NCBI GenBank assembly: GCA_945946665.1
Contig: CAMEWO010000017.1
Coordinates: 1 to 45,044 of the forward strand
Length of the DNA stretch: 45,044 nucleotides
Source: an uncultured Eubacterium sp.
Lineage (GTDB): Bacteria; Bacillota; Clostridia; Lachnospirales; Lachnospiraceae
Direction of reading: 5' to 3'
Every line of letters begins with the position of its first letter. Position 1 is the first letter of the stretch. Positions 28,518-36,748 of this stretch are shown in pieces. Position numbers and translations under genes: made by a program. The notes beneath the pieces are model-generated. The model had not been told where the DNA came from. It did no database searches and saw only the letters and a program-made list of their open reading frames with translations.

Positions 28518-30239
28518 ATGATTAAGATTATTAATAAAGACTATGATTCCTATAACAGAAAACCTTATATGAGACACAGAAAGAAGCTTATTGCATCAAT
28601 TATCTGTGTGTGTGTGGCCTCACTGGTTCTTATCATTAAGCTTGTAATGGTAATGGTTGGACAGTCTGATTATTATACTGACAGAGCCACACAGCTCCAT
28701 GAAAGACAGAGGTCAATAAAGGCCATGCGGGGACAGATTCTTGACAGAAATGGTGTTGTTCTTGCTTCCAGTAAAACTGTGTGTACCGTATCAGTTATCC
28801 ACAGCCAGATTGAGGACAGTGAAAGTGTAATATCAATGCTGGTAAAGGAACTGGGAATTGATGAGGCTACAGCAAGAAAAAGAGTGGAGAAAGTTTCATC
28901 CATAGAAAGGGTTAAGTCCAATGTGGATAAGGAGACAGGAGACAGGATAAGAAATTATAATTATCCGGGAGTAAAGGTGGATGAAGACTATAAAAGATAC
29001 TATCCTTTCGGAAGCCTGGCATCTAAGGTTATTGGCTTTACAGGAGGAGATAACCAGGGAATTGTTGGACTGGAAGCCAAGTATGAAAAATATCTTTCAG
29101 GTTCGGCAGGACGAATTCTTACAATTACAGATGCCTGGGGTGTTGAGCTTGACGAATACCAGGAGTCCAGGGATGAGCCTGTAAAGGGAGAAAATCTTGT
29201 GCTTTCACTGGATTATAATATACAGTCCTACGCCACCCAGCTGGCAGAAAAGACAATGATGTCATGTCAGGCAAAAAGTGTTTCAATAATAGTAATGAAT
29301 CCCCAGAATGGAGAGATTCTGGCAATGGTAAACACACCAGAGTATGACCTTAACGATCCATATGGCGGAGAAACTGACATGAATATTCTCAATGCCAAAT
29401 GGAGAAATTTCTGTATAAATGATACTTATGAGCCTGGTTCTATATTTAAAATGGTAACGGCAACAGCGGCGTTGGAGACAGGAGCCTGCACATTGTCCGA
29501 TCATTATTCCTGTGGAGGAAAAACTGTAGTGGCAGACAGAACCATAAGGTGTCATAAAACTACAGGACATGGCAGCCAGACCTTTACAGAGACAGTTATG
29601 AATTCCTGCAATCCTGCCTTTATTGAGTGGGGCAGAAGAGTGGGAGTTACTTCATTCTACAAGTATCTTGGAAAGCTGGGGCTTTTAAGCAAAACAGGGA
29701 TTGATGTTGCAGGAGAGGCTTCCACCATTATCCATAAGCAGGAAAATGTAGGTGAGGTTGAACTGGCTACAATGTCTTTCGGACAGTCATTCCAGATTAC
29801 TCCTGTACAGATGCTGCGTGCTGCTGCAGCTATTGTCAATGGCGGTAATCTTGTTACGCCTCATTTTGGAATTAAGACGGTTGATGATAATAACCAGGTT
29901 ATAGAAAATTTTGATTATAATATTACAGAAGGGGCAATAGAAGAAGAAACAAGTAATACAATGAAGGATATTCTCCGCCAGGTTGTGGAGAATGGCGGTG
30001 GAAAGAAAGCTTATATTGAGGGATTTTCCATAGGAGGAAAGACGGCAACTTCACAGAAGCTTCCGAGAGGCTCTGGAAAATATATTGCCAGTTTTATTGG
30101 CTTTTCTACAGTGGATGAACCGCAGATTATGGCAATGTGCCTTATAGATGAACCGGTTGGCGCTTATTACGGAGGAACAATAGCTACCCCAGTTATAAGG
30201 GAGCTGTTTGAAAATGTATTACCCTACGCCTTGAAATAA
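28518..30239 (+). CDS. Second class B penicillin-binding protein with KTA in place of KTG
   Basis: 573 residues from ATG 28518. Membrane anchor (about 23-45), dimerisation domain (RGQILDRNG), transpeptidase with S308-xx-K311 (GSIFKMV), S363-C-N365 and K508-T-A510. The third motif thus has Ala where KTG is usual; its neighbour keeps KTG. Paralogue of the preceding gene (both end their active-site loop KLPR..K). Spore-specific SpoVD or division FtsI function are both possible. The open frame reaches back to ATG 28446, but that part codes through a perfect hairpin, has no ribosome site and would put an odd 24-residue extension before the anchor, so I reject it. ATG 28518 itself has only a weak GGGA five bases upstream. 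Confidence 0.9.
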   Translation: MIKIINKDYDSYNRKPYMRHRKKLIASIICVCVASLVLIIKLVMVMVGQSDYYTDRATQLHERQRSIKAMRGQILDRNGVVLASSKTVCTVSVIHSQIEDSESVISMLVKELGIDEATARKRVEKVSSIERVKSNVDKETGDRIRNYNYPGVKVDEDYKRYYPFGSLASKVIGFTGGDNQGIVGLEAKYEKYLSGSAGRILTITDAWGVELDEYQESRDEPVKGENLVLSLDYNIQSYATQLAEKTMMSCQAKSVSIIVMNPQNGEILAMVNTPEYDLNDPYGGETDMNILNAKWRNFCINDTYEPGSIFKMVTATAALETGACTLSDHYSCGGKTVVADRTIRCHKTTGHGSQTFTETVMNSCNPAFIEWGRRVGVTSFYKYLGKLGLLSKTGIDVAGEASTIIHKQENVGEVELATMSFGQSFQITPVQMLRAAAAIVNGGNLVTPHFGIKTVDDNNQVIENFDYNITEGAIEEETSNTMKDILRQVVENGGGKKAYIEGFSIGGKTATSQKLPRGSGKYIASFIGFSTVDEPQIMAMCLIDEPVGAYYGGTIATPVIRELFENVLPYALK

Positions 30240-30286
30240 TGAATAAATGATAGTAAAATTAGAAAAATACGGAGGAAATAAAAGAG

Positions 30287-31639
30287 ATGTTTAATGGTAA
30301 AAAAGTATTCGTTGTTGGAACAGGAATAAGCGGGATTGGTGCAGCAAAGCTTCTTGTTGCAGAACATGCCCAGGTAGTTTTATATGATGGTAATGAAAAG
30401 CTTCGTGTTTCAGATATCGAGGCAAAGATATCTGATAAGAGTGTTACAGTCATGGTGGGAAGTTATCCTTCTGGGAGTGAGAAGGACTATGACCTTCTTG
30501 TGATAAGCCCAGGTGTGCCTGTAGACAGTCCTCTTGTCTTGAACTTTAAAGATGCAGGTGTGCCAGTGTGGGGTGAGATTGAGCTTGCTTATCATTTCGA
30601 TAAGGGAACACTATTTGCGATTACCGGAACTAATGGTAAGACAACAACTACAGCCCTTACAGGGCAGATTATGAAGGCATATAATGAAGAAACTTATGTT
30701 GTAGGTAATATTGGTAATCCTTATACTACAGAGGTGTCAAAGACAACAGCTTCTTCATATACTGTAGCAGAGATCAGCAGTTTTCAGCTTGAGACAATCC
30801 ATGAGTTTAAGCCTCTGGTCAGTGCTGTGCTTAATATTACCCCGGATCATCTTAACAGACATCATACCATGGAATGTTACATCAAAACCAAAGAGGATAT
30901 CAGCATGAACCAGACAAAGGACCAGTTCTGTGTCCTTAATTATGAGGATGAGGTGCTTAGGGATTTTGGACTTAACCATTGCAAAGCCTCAGTTGTATGG
31001 TTCTCAAGCAAAGAAAGACCTCCTAAGGGAGCCTATGTAACAGGTGAGGAGATTCATTATTATGACGGAGAAAGTGACAGATTCTTAATGAATGTTCATG
31101 ATATGAACCTTATTGGAGAGCATAATTATGAGAATGTATGTGCTGCTATTGATATTACCATTGCAGCAGGCATACCGGAAGATATAATTATTCATGAGAT
31201 AATGAGATTTAAGGCTGTGGAGCATAGAATTGAGTATGTGGCAACTAAGAATGATGTTATGTACTACAATGATTCAAAGGGAACCAACCCTGATGCAGCT
31301 ATTAAGGCTATCAAAGCAATGTCCCGTCCAACTATTCTGATTGGTGGGGGATATGATAAGGGTTCAGATTTTGATGAATATGTGAAAGCATTTAATCCAA
31401 TGATTAAAAAACTTGTACTTATGGGAACAACAGCTCCTAAGATAGCAGAAACTGCAAAAAAGTATGGTTTTACAGATTACGTTATTGCAGATTCTTTAGA
31501 GGAAGTTGTAAGAATATGTGCAGACAGTGCACAGCCAGGGGATGCGGTTTTGCTGTCTCCAGCCTGTGCCAGCTGGGATATGTTTGAATCCTATGAACAG
31601 AGAGGAAGAATGTTTAAGGAGCTTGTAAACAGGCTCTGA
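30287..31639 (+). CDS. murD: UDP-MurNAc-L-Ala:D-Glu ligase MurD
   Basis: 450 residues. ATP-dependent addition of D-Glu to UDP-MurNAc-L-Ala in the cytoplasm. N-terminal FVVGTGISGIGAAKLL nucleotide-sugar domain, central GTNGKTTTTALTGQI ATPase, EISSFQLE, NITPDHLNRH with the carbamylated-Lys region, and the C-terminal NDSKGTNPDA domain and LLSPACASWDMF. All typical of MurD. GGAGGAAATAAAAGAG precedes the ATG. mraY, usually its upstream neighbour, is not here. Confidence 0.96.
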   Translation: MFNGKKVFVVGTGISGIGAAKLLVAEHAQVVLYDGNEKLRVSDIEAKISDKSVTVMVGSYPSGSEKDYDLLVISPGVPVDSPLVLNFKDAGVPVWGEIELAYHFDKGTLFAITGTNGKTTTTALTGQIMKAYNEETYVVGNIGNPYTTEVSKTTASSYTVAEISSFQLETIHEFKPLVSAVLNITPDHLNRHHTMECYIKTKEDISMNQTKDQFCVLNYEDEVLRDFGLNHCKASVVWFSSKERPPKGAYVTGEEIHYYDGESDRFLMNVHDMNLIGEHNYENVCAAIDITIAAGIPEDIIIHEIMRFKAVEHRIEYVATKNDVMYYNDSKGTNPDAAIKAIKAMSRPTILIGGGYDKGSDFDEYVKAFNPMIKKLVLMGTTAPKIAETAKKYGFTDYVIADSLEEVVRICADSAQPGDAVLLSPACASWDMFESYEQRGRMFKELVNRL

Positions 31640-31677
31640 TTACGGTTCATATTATGTTGCTATGAATGGGGAACGCT

Positions 31678-32832
31678 ATGGGAAAGAAAAGGAAAAAGCC
31701 TGTCCAGAGATATTTTGATTATAGCCTTTTGTTTGTGACCATATTTCTTGTTGGTTTTGGCTTGATTATGATATATAGTACAAGTTCATACACTGCCCAG
31801 ATGGAGAGCGGTAATGCTGCATCGTATTTTATCAAGCAGTTTCTCTCTACCATAATTGGTTTTGTTGCCATGTATGCCACATACAGGATGGATTACCACA
31901 AATGGCAGAAATATTCGGCGTTGGTATATGTATTTGCACTGGGGCTTGTATTTGCCCTTATACCTTTTGGAAGTACCGCTAATGGTGCCAAGAGATGGAT
32001 TCGTTTCCCTGTGTTTGGAGGTGTGCAGCCTGCCGACGTATCAAAGTTTGCTGTTATTGTTTTCCTTTCAGCTCTAATCTGTGGTTATGGCAAGAAAGTA
32101 AGAGAATTAAAATATGCAGTGCTTTTATGGGGACTTACCGCCGGACTTCAGGGAATAGTTGTTTACATAATATCTAACAACATGAGTAGTGCCCTTATTA
32201 TATTTGCTATAGGATTTATCATGATTTTTGTGGCATATCCGGGTTATAAGATATTTGTAGCCCTGGTGGGAGCAGCAGTAGCAGGTTTTGCCGGACTGTA
32301 TGCCTGGATTTCCAGCATGCTTCAATCTGGTAAGATGACTGATAACTTCCGCTTGAACAGAATTCTTGTGTGGGTTGACCCAGAGAAGTTTGCATCAGGA
32401 AAAGGTTATCAGACAGTTCAGGCTCTGTACGCCATAGGTTCAGGAGGACTATTTGGTAAGGGACTGGGCAAAAGTCTCCAGAAACTGGGATATATCCCTG
32501 AATCCCAGAATGATATGATATTTTCAATTATCTGCGAGGAATTGGGACTGTTTGGGGCTGTATGTATAATTCTGGTATTTGCTGTGATGCTGTGGAGAAT
32601 TGCCCATATTGCACAGAATGCTCCTGATTTATTTGGCACACTTCTTGCCACAGGAGTGTTTGCACATATTGCCATTCAGGTAATTCTTAATATTGCGGTT
32701 GTAACCAATCTTATTCCTAATACCGGTGTGTCTCTGCCATTTATAAGTTATGGTGGCTCGTCGGCGGTGGTTCTTCTGGCAGAAGTGGGAATAGTCATGA
32801 ATATATCAGGAAAGATTAAGCTGGAAGTATAG
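31678..32832 (+). CDS. ftsW: SEDS glycosyltransferase FtsW/SpoVE
   Basis: 384 residues, ten predicted membrane helices. Peptidoglycan polymerase that works with a class B PBP at the septum. SEDS hallmarks: GSTANGAKRWI, QPADVSKFA with the catalytic-site Asp region, the large extracellular loop containing WVDPEKF..GKGYQTVQALYAIGSGG, ESQNDMIFSII and NTGVSLPFISYGGSS. ATG 31678 has GGGGAA six bases upstream; the ATG at 31666 overlaps that site. FtsW or the spore paralogue SpoVE cannot be separated by sequence alone, but position before divIB and ftsZ favours division. Confidence 0.94.
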   Translation: MGKKRKKPVQRYFDYSLLFVTIFLVGFGLIMIYSTSSYTAQMESGNAASYFIKQFLSTIIGFVAMYATYRMDYHKWQKYSALVYVFALGLVFALIPFGSTANGAKRWIRFPVFGGVQPADVSKFAVIVFLSALICGYGKKVRELKYAVLLWGLTAGLQGIVVYIISNNMSSALIIFAIGFIMIFVAYPGYKIFVALVGAAVAGFAGLYAWISSMLQSGKMTDNFRLNRILVWVDPEKFASGKGYQTVQALYAIGSGGLFGKGLGKSLQKLGYIPESQNDMIFSIICEELGLFGAVCIILVFAVMLWRIAHIAQNAPDLFGTLLATGVFAHIAIQVILNIAVVTNLIPNTGVSLPFISYGGSSAVVLLAEVGIVMNISGKIKLEV

Positions 32833-32871
32833 TGGTTTCCTGGGATAAAATGTTTAATATAGAGGATTATG

Positions 32872-33609
32872 ATGGAAAATGTTAAACTGGACAGATACAC
32901 ATACAGGAAAAAGGCAATAAAAAAAGCTGTTATAATCATTATCATTGTAATTGCTGTATTAATTGCTGCAAGTTCTTACATATTCAGGGCTTCTTCCATT
33001 GAGTATATAGGTGGGACACATTACTCTCCTTCAGAGATGAACCAGTTTATATTTGGAGGGGATAATCCCAATATTTTATTCTATGTCCTTTTTGGCAAGA
33101 AGGATAAGGAGATAACCTTTGTCCAGAAATACGATGTTGATGTGGAATGGCCGGACAAGCTTACAGTTACTGTGTATGAAAAGCCTATTGTAGGATATAT
33201 AAGCTATATGGGATGCAATATGTATTTTGATAAGGATGGAAAAGTGGTGGAAAGTTCCTCTGCGTCCTATGAGAATGTTCCACAGATTGAGGGACTGGAA
33301 TTCAAAAGCATAGTTCTTAATTCGAAACTGGAAATTGAAGATATGTCAGTTTTTAATACGATTCTTGAATTGACACAGGCTTTTGACAAATATCAGCTTG
33401 GTATCAGGAAAATCTATTTTGATTCCTCATATAATGTTACACTTTATATGAATGATGTTAAGATTCTTCTGGGAAAAGCTGAAAACAGTGCCGAGAAGCT
33501 GTTTGCATTAAAACAGATGGAAAACAGCATTAAAGATATGAAGGGAACATTGTACCTTTCAGATTATGATGGTAATAATTCTTCTATCATATTTAAAAAA
33601 GAAAATTGA
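32872..33609 (+). CDS. divIB: Division protein DivIB/FtsQ
   Basis: 245 residues. Short basic N-terminus (RYTYRKKAIKK), one membrane helix (about 19-39), extracellular POTRA domain beginning at IEYIGGTHYSPSEMNQF, then the FtsQ/DivIB beta domain with YEKPIVGYI (about residue 100). Links FtsL/DivIC with the rest of the divisome. GAGG at 32862-32865 sits six bases before ATG 32872; the ATG immediately before it (32869) is too close. Position between ftsW and ftsZ supports the call. Confidence 0.92.
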   Translation: MENVKLDRYTYRKKAIKKAVIIIIIVIAVLIAASSYIFRASSIEYIGGTHYSPSEMNQFIFGGDNPNILFYVLFGKKDKEITFVQKYDVDVEWPDKLTVTVYEKPIVGYISYMGCNMYFDKDGKVVESSSASYENVPQIEGLEFKSIVLNSKLEIEDMSVFNTILELTQAFDKYQLGIRKIYFDSSYNVTLYMNDVKILLGKAENSAEKLFALKQMENSIKDMKGTLYLSDYDGNNSSIIFKKEN

Positions 33610-33617
33610 AAAATGTG

Positions 33618-33646
33618 TTGATATTTTATTGTGAATTTTATATTAT
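33618..33646 (+). promoter_or_regulatory. Putative ftsZ promoter
   Basis: TTGATA (33618-33623), 17 bases, TATTAT (33641-33646), 33 bases before the TTG start of ftsZ. Each hexamer differs from consensus at one position. It would allow ftsZ to be expressed apart from the rest of the dcw cluster. Confidence 0.6.
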
Positions 33647-33678
33647 ATTGAGTAGTGCAAAAAAAGGAGGCAGTTCCC

Positions 33679-34872
33679 TTGTTAGAAATAATGACAAATG
33701 ACTCAGGGTCATCAGCTAAGATAATAGTAGTGGGCGTTGGTGGAGCTGGAAACAACGCAGTTAACAGAATGATAGATGAGAATGTAGGAGGAGTTGAGTT
33801 TATCGGTATTAATACTGATGGACAGGCTTTACAGCTTTGTAAGGCTCCTGTTGCAATTCAGATTGGGGAGAAGCTTACTAAAGGACTTGGCGCAGGCGCT
33901 AATCCTGAGGTTGGCGAGAAAGCAGCAGAGGAGAATATTGAAGAGATTACACAGGCCATCAAGGGGGCAGACATGGTTTTTGTTACCTGTGGTATGGGTG
34001 GCGGAACAGGAACAGGTGCTGCACCTGTTGTTGCCAAGATCTCTAAAGATATGGGAATATTAACAGTTGGTGTTGTTACCAAGCCTTTCAGATTTGAGGC
34101 TAAGACTCGTATGGATAATGCTCTTTCAGGTATCGAAAGACTTAAGGAGAATGTGGATACACTTATTGTTATTCCTAATGACAAGCTTCTTGAGATTGTT
34201 GACAGAAGGACAACTATGCCTGAAGCATTAAAGAAAGCTGATGAAGTATTACAGCAGTCAGTTCAGGGAATTACTGATCTTATTAATAATCCTGGCGATA
34301 TTAATCTTGATTTCGCTGATGTTAAGACTGTTATGCAGGATAAGGGCGTTGCCCATATTGGTATTGGTTCTGCTACAGGTGATGATAAGGCCCTTGAGGC
34401 AGTTAAGATTGCTGTTGCCAGTCCTCTTCTTGAGACTACAATTAACAATGCAACAGACGTTATCATCAACATTTCCGGTGATGTTTCACTTATGGAAGCT
34501 AATGATGCAGCCGACTTTGTCAGAGACCTTACAGGCGATGATACTAATATTATCTTCGGTGCTGTATATGATGATTCAGTTGCCGACTTTGCATCTATTA
34601 CAGTAATTGCTACAGGTCTTGAAGATACTAATATTAATAATGCCATGGCTGGTTTCAGTGCCCGCAGTGTTACACCAAGTGTAAGGGCAGCTTCAGCACC
34701 TCAGTATACATATTCAGGAGCACAGTCATCAGCAACATCTTCAACAGCTTCATTTACAACAACATCTTCTACTGAGCCTGTACCTGGACTTAAGACACCC
34801 GGTGAGGTTACAAGCAGTAAGGTTGAGAAGGGAATTAATATCCCTACATTCCTTCAGAAGAACAGAAGATAG
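33679..34872 (+). CDS. ftsZ: Cell division GTPase FtsZ
   Basis: 397 residues. Tubulin homologue that forms the division ring. [18 protein letters not shown] at the N-terminus, [13 protein letters not shown] (tubulin signature), synergy-loop region [12 protein letters not shown], a Ser/Thr/Ala-rich variable linker (about 325-380) and the conserved C-terminal peptide [12 protein letters not shown] that binds membrane anchors. TTG 33679, with GGAGG (33666-33670) eight bases before, gives the usual clostridial start MLEI; the GTG at 33655 would translate through that site. ftsA is not adjacent, as is common in clostridia, where SepF often serves as anchor. Confidence 0.97.
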   Translation: MLEIMTNDSGSSAKIIVVGVGGAGNNAVNRMIDENVGGVEFIGINTDGQALQLCKAPVAIQIGEKLTKGLGAGANPEVGEKAAEENIEEITQAIKGADMVFVTCGMGGGTGTGAAPVVAKISKDMGILTVGVVTKPFRFEAKTRMDNALSGIERLKENVDTLIVIPNDKLLEIVDRRTTMPEALKKADEVLQQSVQGITDLINNPGDINLDFADVKTVMQDKGVAHIGIGSATGDDKALEAVKIAVASPLLETTINNATDVIINISGDVSLMEANDAADFVRDLTGDDTNIIFGAVYDDSVADFASITVIATGLEDTNINNAMAGFSARSVTPSVRAASAPQYTYSGAQSSATSSTASFTTTSSTEPVPGLKTPGEVTSSKVEKGINIPTFLQKNRR

Positions 34873-34934
34873 TTTTTCTTATATTTATCTGGCAGATGCC
34901 GGATAGTCTTAATTATAGTTTAATACGTGTGTTT

Positions 34935-34981
34935 AGTTCTGAGTTCTGCGATGCAGAATTCAGAACTTTTTTTATTTTTTC
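34935..34981 (+). terminator. Intrinsic terminator after ftsZ
   Basis: 15-bp stem (34935-34949 with 34953-34967, one G-U wobble), GAT loop, then seven T, A, six T. It ends the dcw cluster. Confidence 0.95.
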
Positions 34982-34993
34982 TTTATCCTCATT

Positions 34994-35026
34994 ATGACAA
35001 AATTTTCAGAATTGTAAGTCTATAAT
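34994..35026 (+). promoter_or_regulatory. spoIIG-type promoter, Spo0A-like
   Basis: ATGACA (34994-34999, one change from TTGACA) is 21 bases from a perfect TATAAT (35021-35026). An over-long spacer is the hallmark of the B. subtilis spoIIG promoter, which needs Spo0A-P. The opposite strand across the -35 reads TTTTGTCAT (34994-35002), close to a Spo0A box (TTTGTCGAA). The -10 is 26 bases before the ribosome-site-proximal start of spoIIGA. Confidence 0.55.
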
Positions 35027-35051
35027 ACCCCTTGTTGGGAGGTGATAGACA

Positions 35052-35906
35052 ATCGTTGTATATCTGGACGTATTTTTCCTGCAAAATCTATTTATGGACT
35101 ACATAGTACTTTCCTGCACATGCAGGATTTGTGGATATGCTGCTTCATATCCACGCAGACTGCTTTCTGCCACTTTAGGTGCATTGTGGGCCATTGTTGT
35201 GGAAGTAAGCCGGGGCGCCCTGAAAAATGTATTTCATGTGTGTACATATGTGATTATCAGCACAGTAATGGTAATGATTATCAGTGGTACAACAAGAATT
35301 AAAAAAATAAGTAAAGGAGTAGCTGTCCTGTATATGGTAACCTTTGGCATCTGTGGTGCTGTATATATGTTTAACATGTATACAAGCTGCGGTATGCTGA
35401 TTACCGTTAAAATCATGTCTGACCCTGAATTGCTGATGTATGTCGTTCTTACTTTAGTAATTCTTAAGCTTTTGTACCAGAAAATGTCAAAGCTTAAAAG
35501 CATAAAAAGCTATATGTATAAGGTGGAAATCTGCGTTAAAGATATCTGCTTTACAGTGGATGGACTGATGGATACAGGAAATCATCTTACAGATCCCTAT
35601 AATGGCATGCCGGTTTCTGTAATTGATAAGAGAGCTGTTCCTTCAGATATAAATATAGGAGCAACAGAAAAGATACATTATATACCAATTAGTTCAGTAG
35701 GCTGCAGCAGTGGCGTTATTATGGTTTTTACTGCCTCAGCCTGTCATATATACAACAGCAGTATGGATATAACATTAAATAATGTTCTGATAGGAATCAG
35801 TGAAACAGCCCTCTCTAAAGGGGAGGACTATGACTTGCTGATTAATCCTGAATTAATAAAAAATGGAGAAGATAGATATGGTATTAAAAGTAGCAGTGGA
35901 AGATAG
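35052..35906 (+). CDS. spoIIGA: Sigma-E processing peptidase SpoIIGA, apparent AUC start
   Basis: 284 residues from ATC 35052. Membrane aspartic protease that activates pro-sigma-E in the mother cell. Several N-terminal membrane helices (about five in residues 1-140), then a soluble domain with the catalytic Asp174 in [11 protein letters not shown] and the family end [20 protein letters not shown]. The first ATG (35094) has no ribosome site and cuts the first helix. The open frame continues upstream as [13 protein letters not shown], which aligns with the B. subtilis start (MKIYLDV) so that ATC 35052 takes the place of Met1. GGGAGGTGA (35037-35045) is correctly placed for ATC. The first in-frame stop is TAG 35046. 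Overlaps sigE by 29 bases. Confidence 0.85.
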   Translation: MVVYLDVFFLQNLFMDYIVLSCTCRICGYAASYPRRLLSATLGALWAIVVEVSRGALKNVFHVCTYVIISTVMVMIISGTTRIKKISKGVAVLYMVTFGICGAVYMFNMYTSCGMLITVKIMSDPELLMYVVLTLVILKLLYQKMSKLKSIKSYMYKVEICVKDICFTVDGLMDTGNHLTDPYNGMPVSVIDKRAVPSDINIGATEKIHYIPISSVGCSSGVIMVFTASACHIYNSSMDITLNNVLIGISETALSKGEDYDLLINPELIKNGEDRYGIKSSSGR

Positions 35907-36618
35907 ATTTCAATTTAAGATGGTGCCAAGCATTAAGAGCCTTTTTACAGTATCACAGCCGGATGTTCATTATATAGGAGGTTCCGACGTGCTTCCTGCA
36001 CCATTGGAAGCAGAGGAGGAGGCGAGAATAATTGAAGAATTATCAACAGAAAATGAGGGAGATGCCAAGAAATGTCTGATAGAACACAATCTCCGTCTTG
36101 TAGTTTATATTGCAAAAAGATTTGACAATACAGGCGTTGGTGTAGAGGACCTTATATCAATTGGCACAATTGGACTTATTAAGGCAATCAATTCATATAA
36201 GCCTGATAAGAATATTAAGCTGGCGACGTATGCTTCAAGATGTATTGAGAATGAGATACTTATGTATCTTAGAAGAAACAACAAAACCAAGGCAGAAGTG
36301 TCAATTGATGAACCGCTGAATGTTGACTGGGACGGCAATGAGCTGCTTTTGTCAGATATTCTTGGCACAGATGAGGATGTAATATATAAGGATATAGAAA
36401 GCGAAGCTGAAAGAAAGATATTAAACAGCGCAATTGCGAAGCTGTCAGAAAGAGAGAGAACCATTGTGGATTTAAGATATGGACTTTCAAGCAGCGATGG
36501 AGAAGAAAAGACACAGAAAGAAGTAGCTGATATGCTGGGAATATCCCAATCTTATATTTCCAGACTGGAAAAGAAGATAATTAAGAGACTGCAAAAGGAA
36601 ATGGTAAAGAATTCATAG
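35878..36618 (+). CDS. sigE: Sporulation sigma factor sigma-E (pro-protein)
   Basis: 246 residues. Early mother-cell sigma factor, made as an inactive membrane-bound precursor. The N-terminal 24 residues or so (to about SQPD) form the pro-sequence removed by SpoIIGA; the mature part starts near VHYIGGSD, matching VYYIGGSE in B. subtilis. Region 2 has [33 protein letters not shown] and [17 protein letters not shown]; region 4 has [30 protein letters not shown] 35878 with GGAGA upstream is preferred over ATG 35863, which overlaps that site. It lies inside the end of spoIIGA, so translation is coupled. sigG, its usual follower, is absent. Confidence 0.95.
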   Translation: MVLKVAVEDRFQFKMVPSIKSLFTVSQPDVHYIGGSDVLPAPLEAEEEARIIEELSTENEGDAKKCLIEHNLRLVVYIAKRFDNTGVGVEDLISIGTIGLIKAINSYKPDKNIKLATYASRCIENEILMYLRRNNKTKAEVSIDEPLNVDWDGNELLLSDILGTDEDVIYKDIESEAERKILNSAIAKLSERERTIVDLRYGLSSSDGEEKTQKEVADMLGISQSYISRLEKKIIKRLQKEMVKNS

Positions 36619-36627
36619 AAATTAGTA

Positions 36628-36656
36628 TTGACATTTTTGCTATCCTTATAGAAAAT
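36628..36656 (+). promoter_or_regulatory. Putative promoter of the amidase-like/lepA/hemW operon
   Basis: Perfect TTGACA (36628-36633), 17 bases, GAAAAT (36651-36656, four of six matches). It lies 93 bases upstream of the ATG at 36749. No terminator was seen after sigE, so read-through from spoIIG may also reach these genes. Confidence 0.5.
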
Positions 36657-36748
36657 AGATATGTTTGATATCTTTTATCAGACAGGAAGAAATGTATTCA
36701 TACGGAAAGCGGTAAGCATTCCCTGTACATGTAGCGAAAGGATTAATA

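Noticed and set aside
35042-35302. Open frame of 86 codons starting GTG 35042 right after a strong ribosome site
   Set aside because: It has low-complexity Cys/His-rich content and overlaps spoIIGA in another frame; the SpoIIGA frame gives a clear family match to its very N-terminus.
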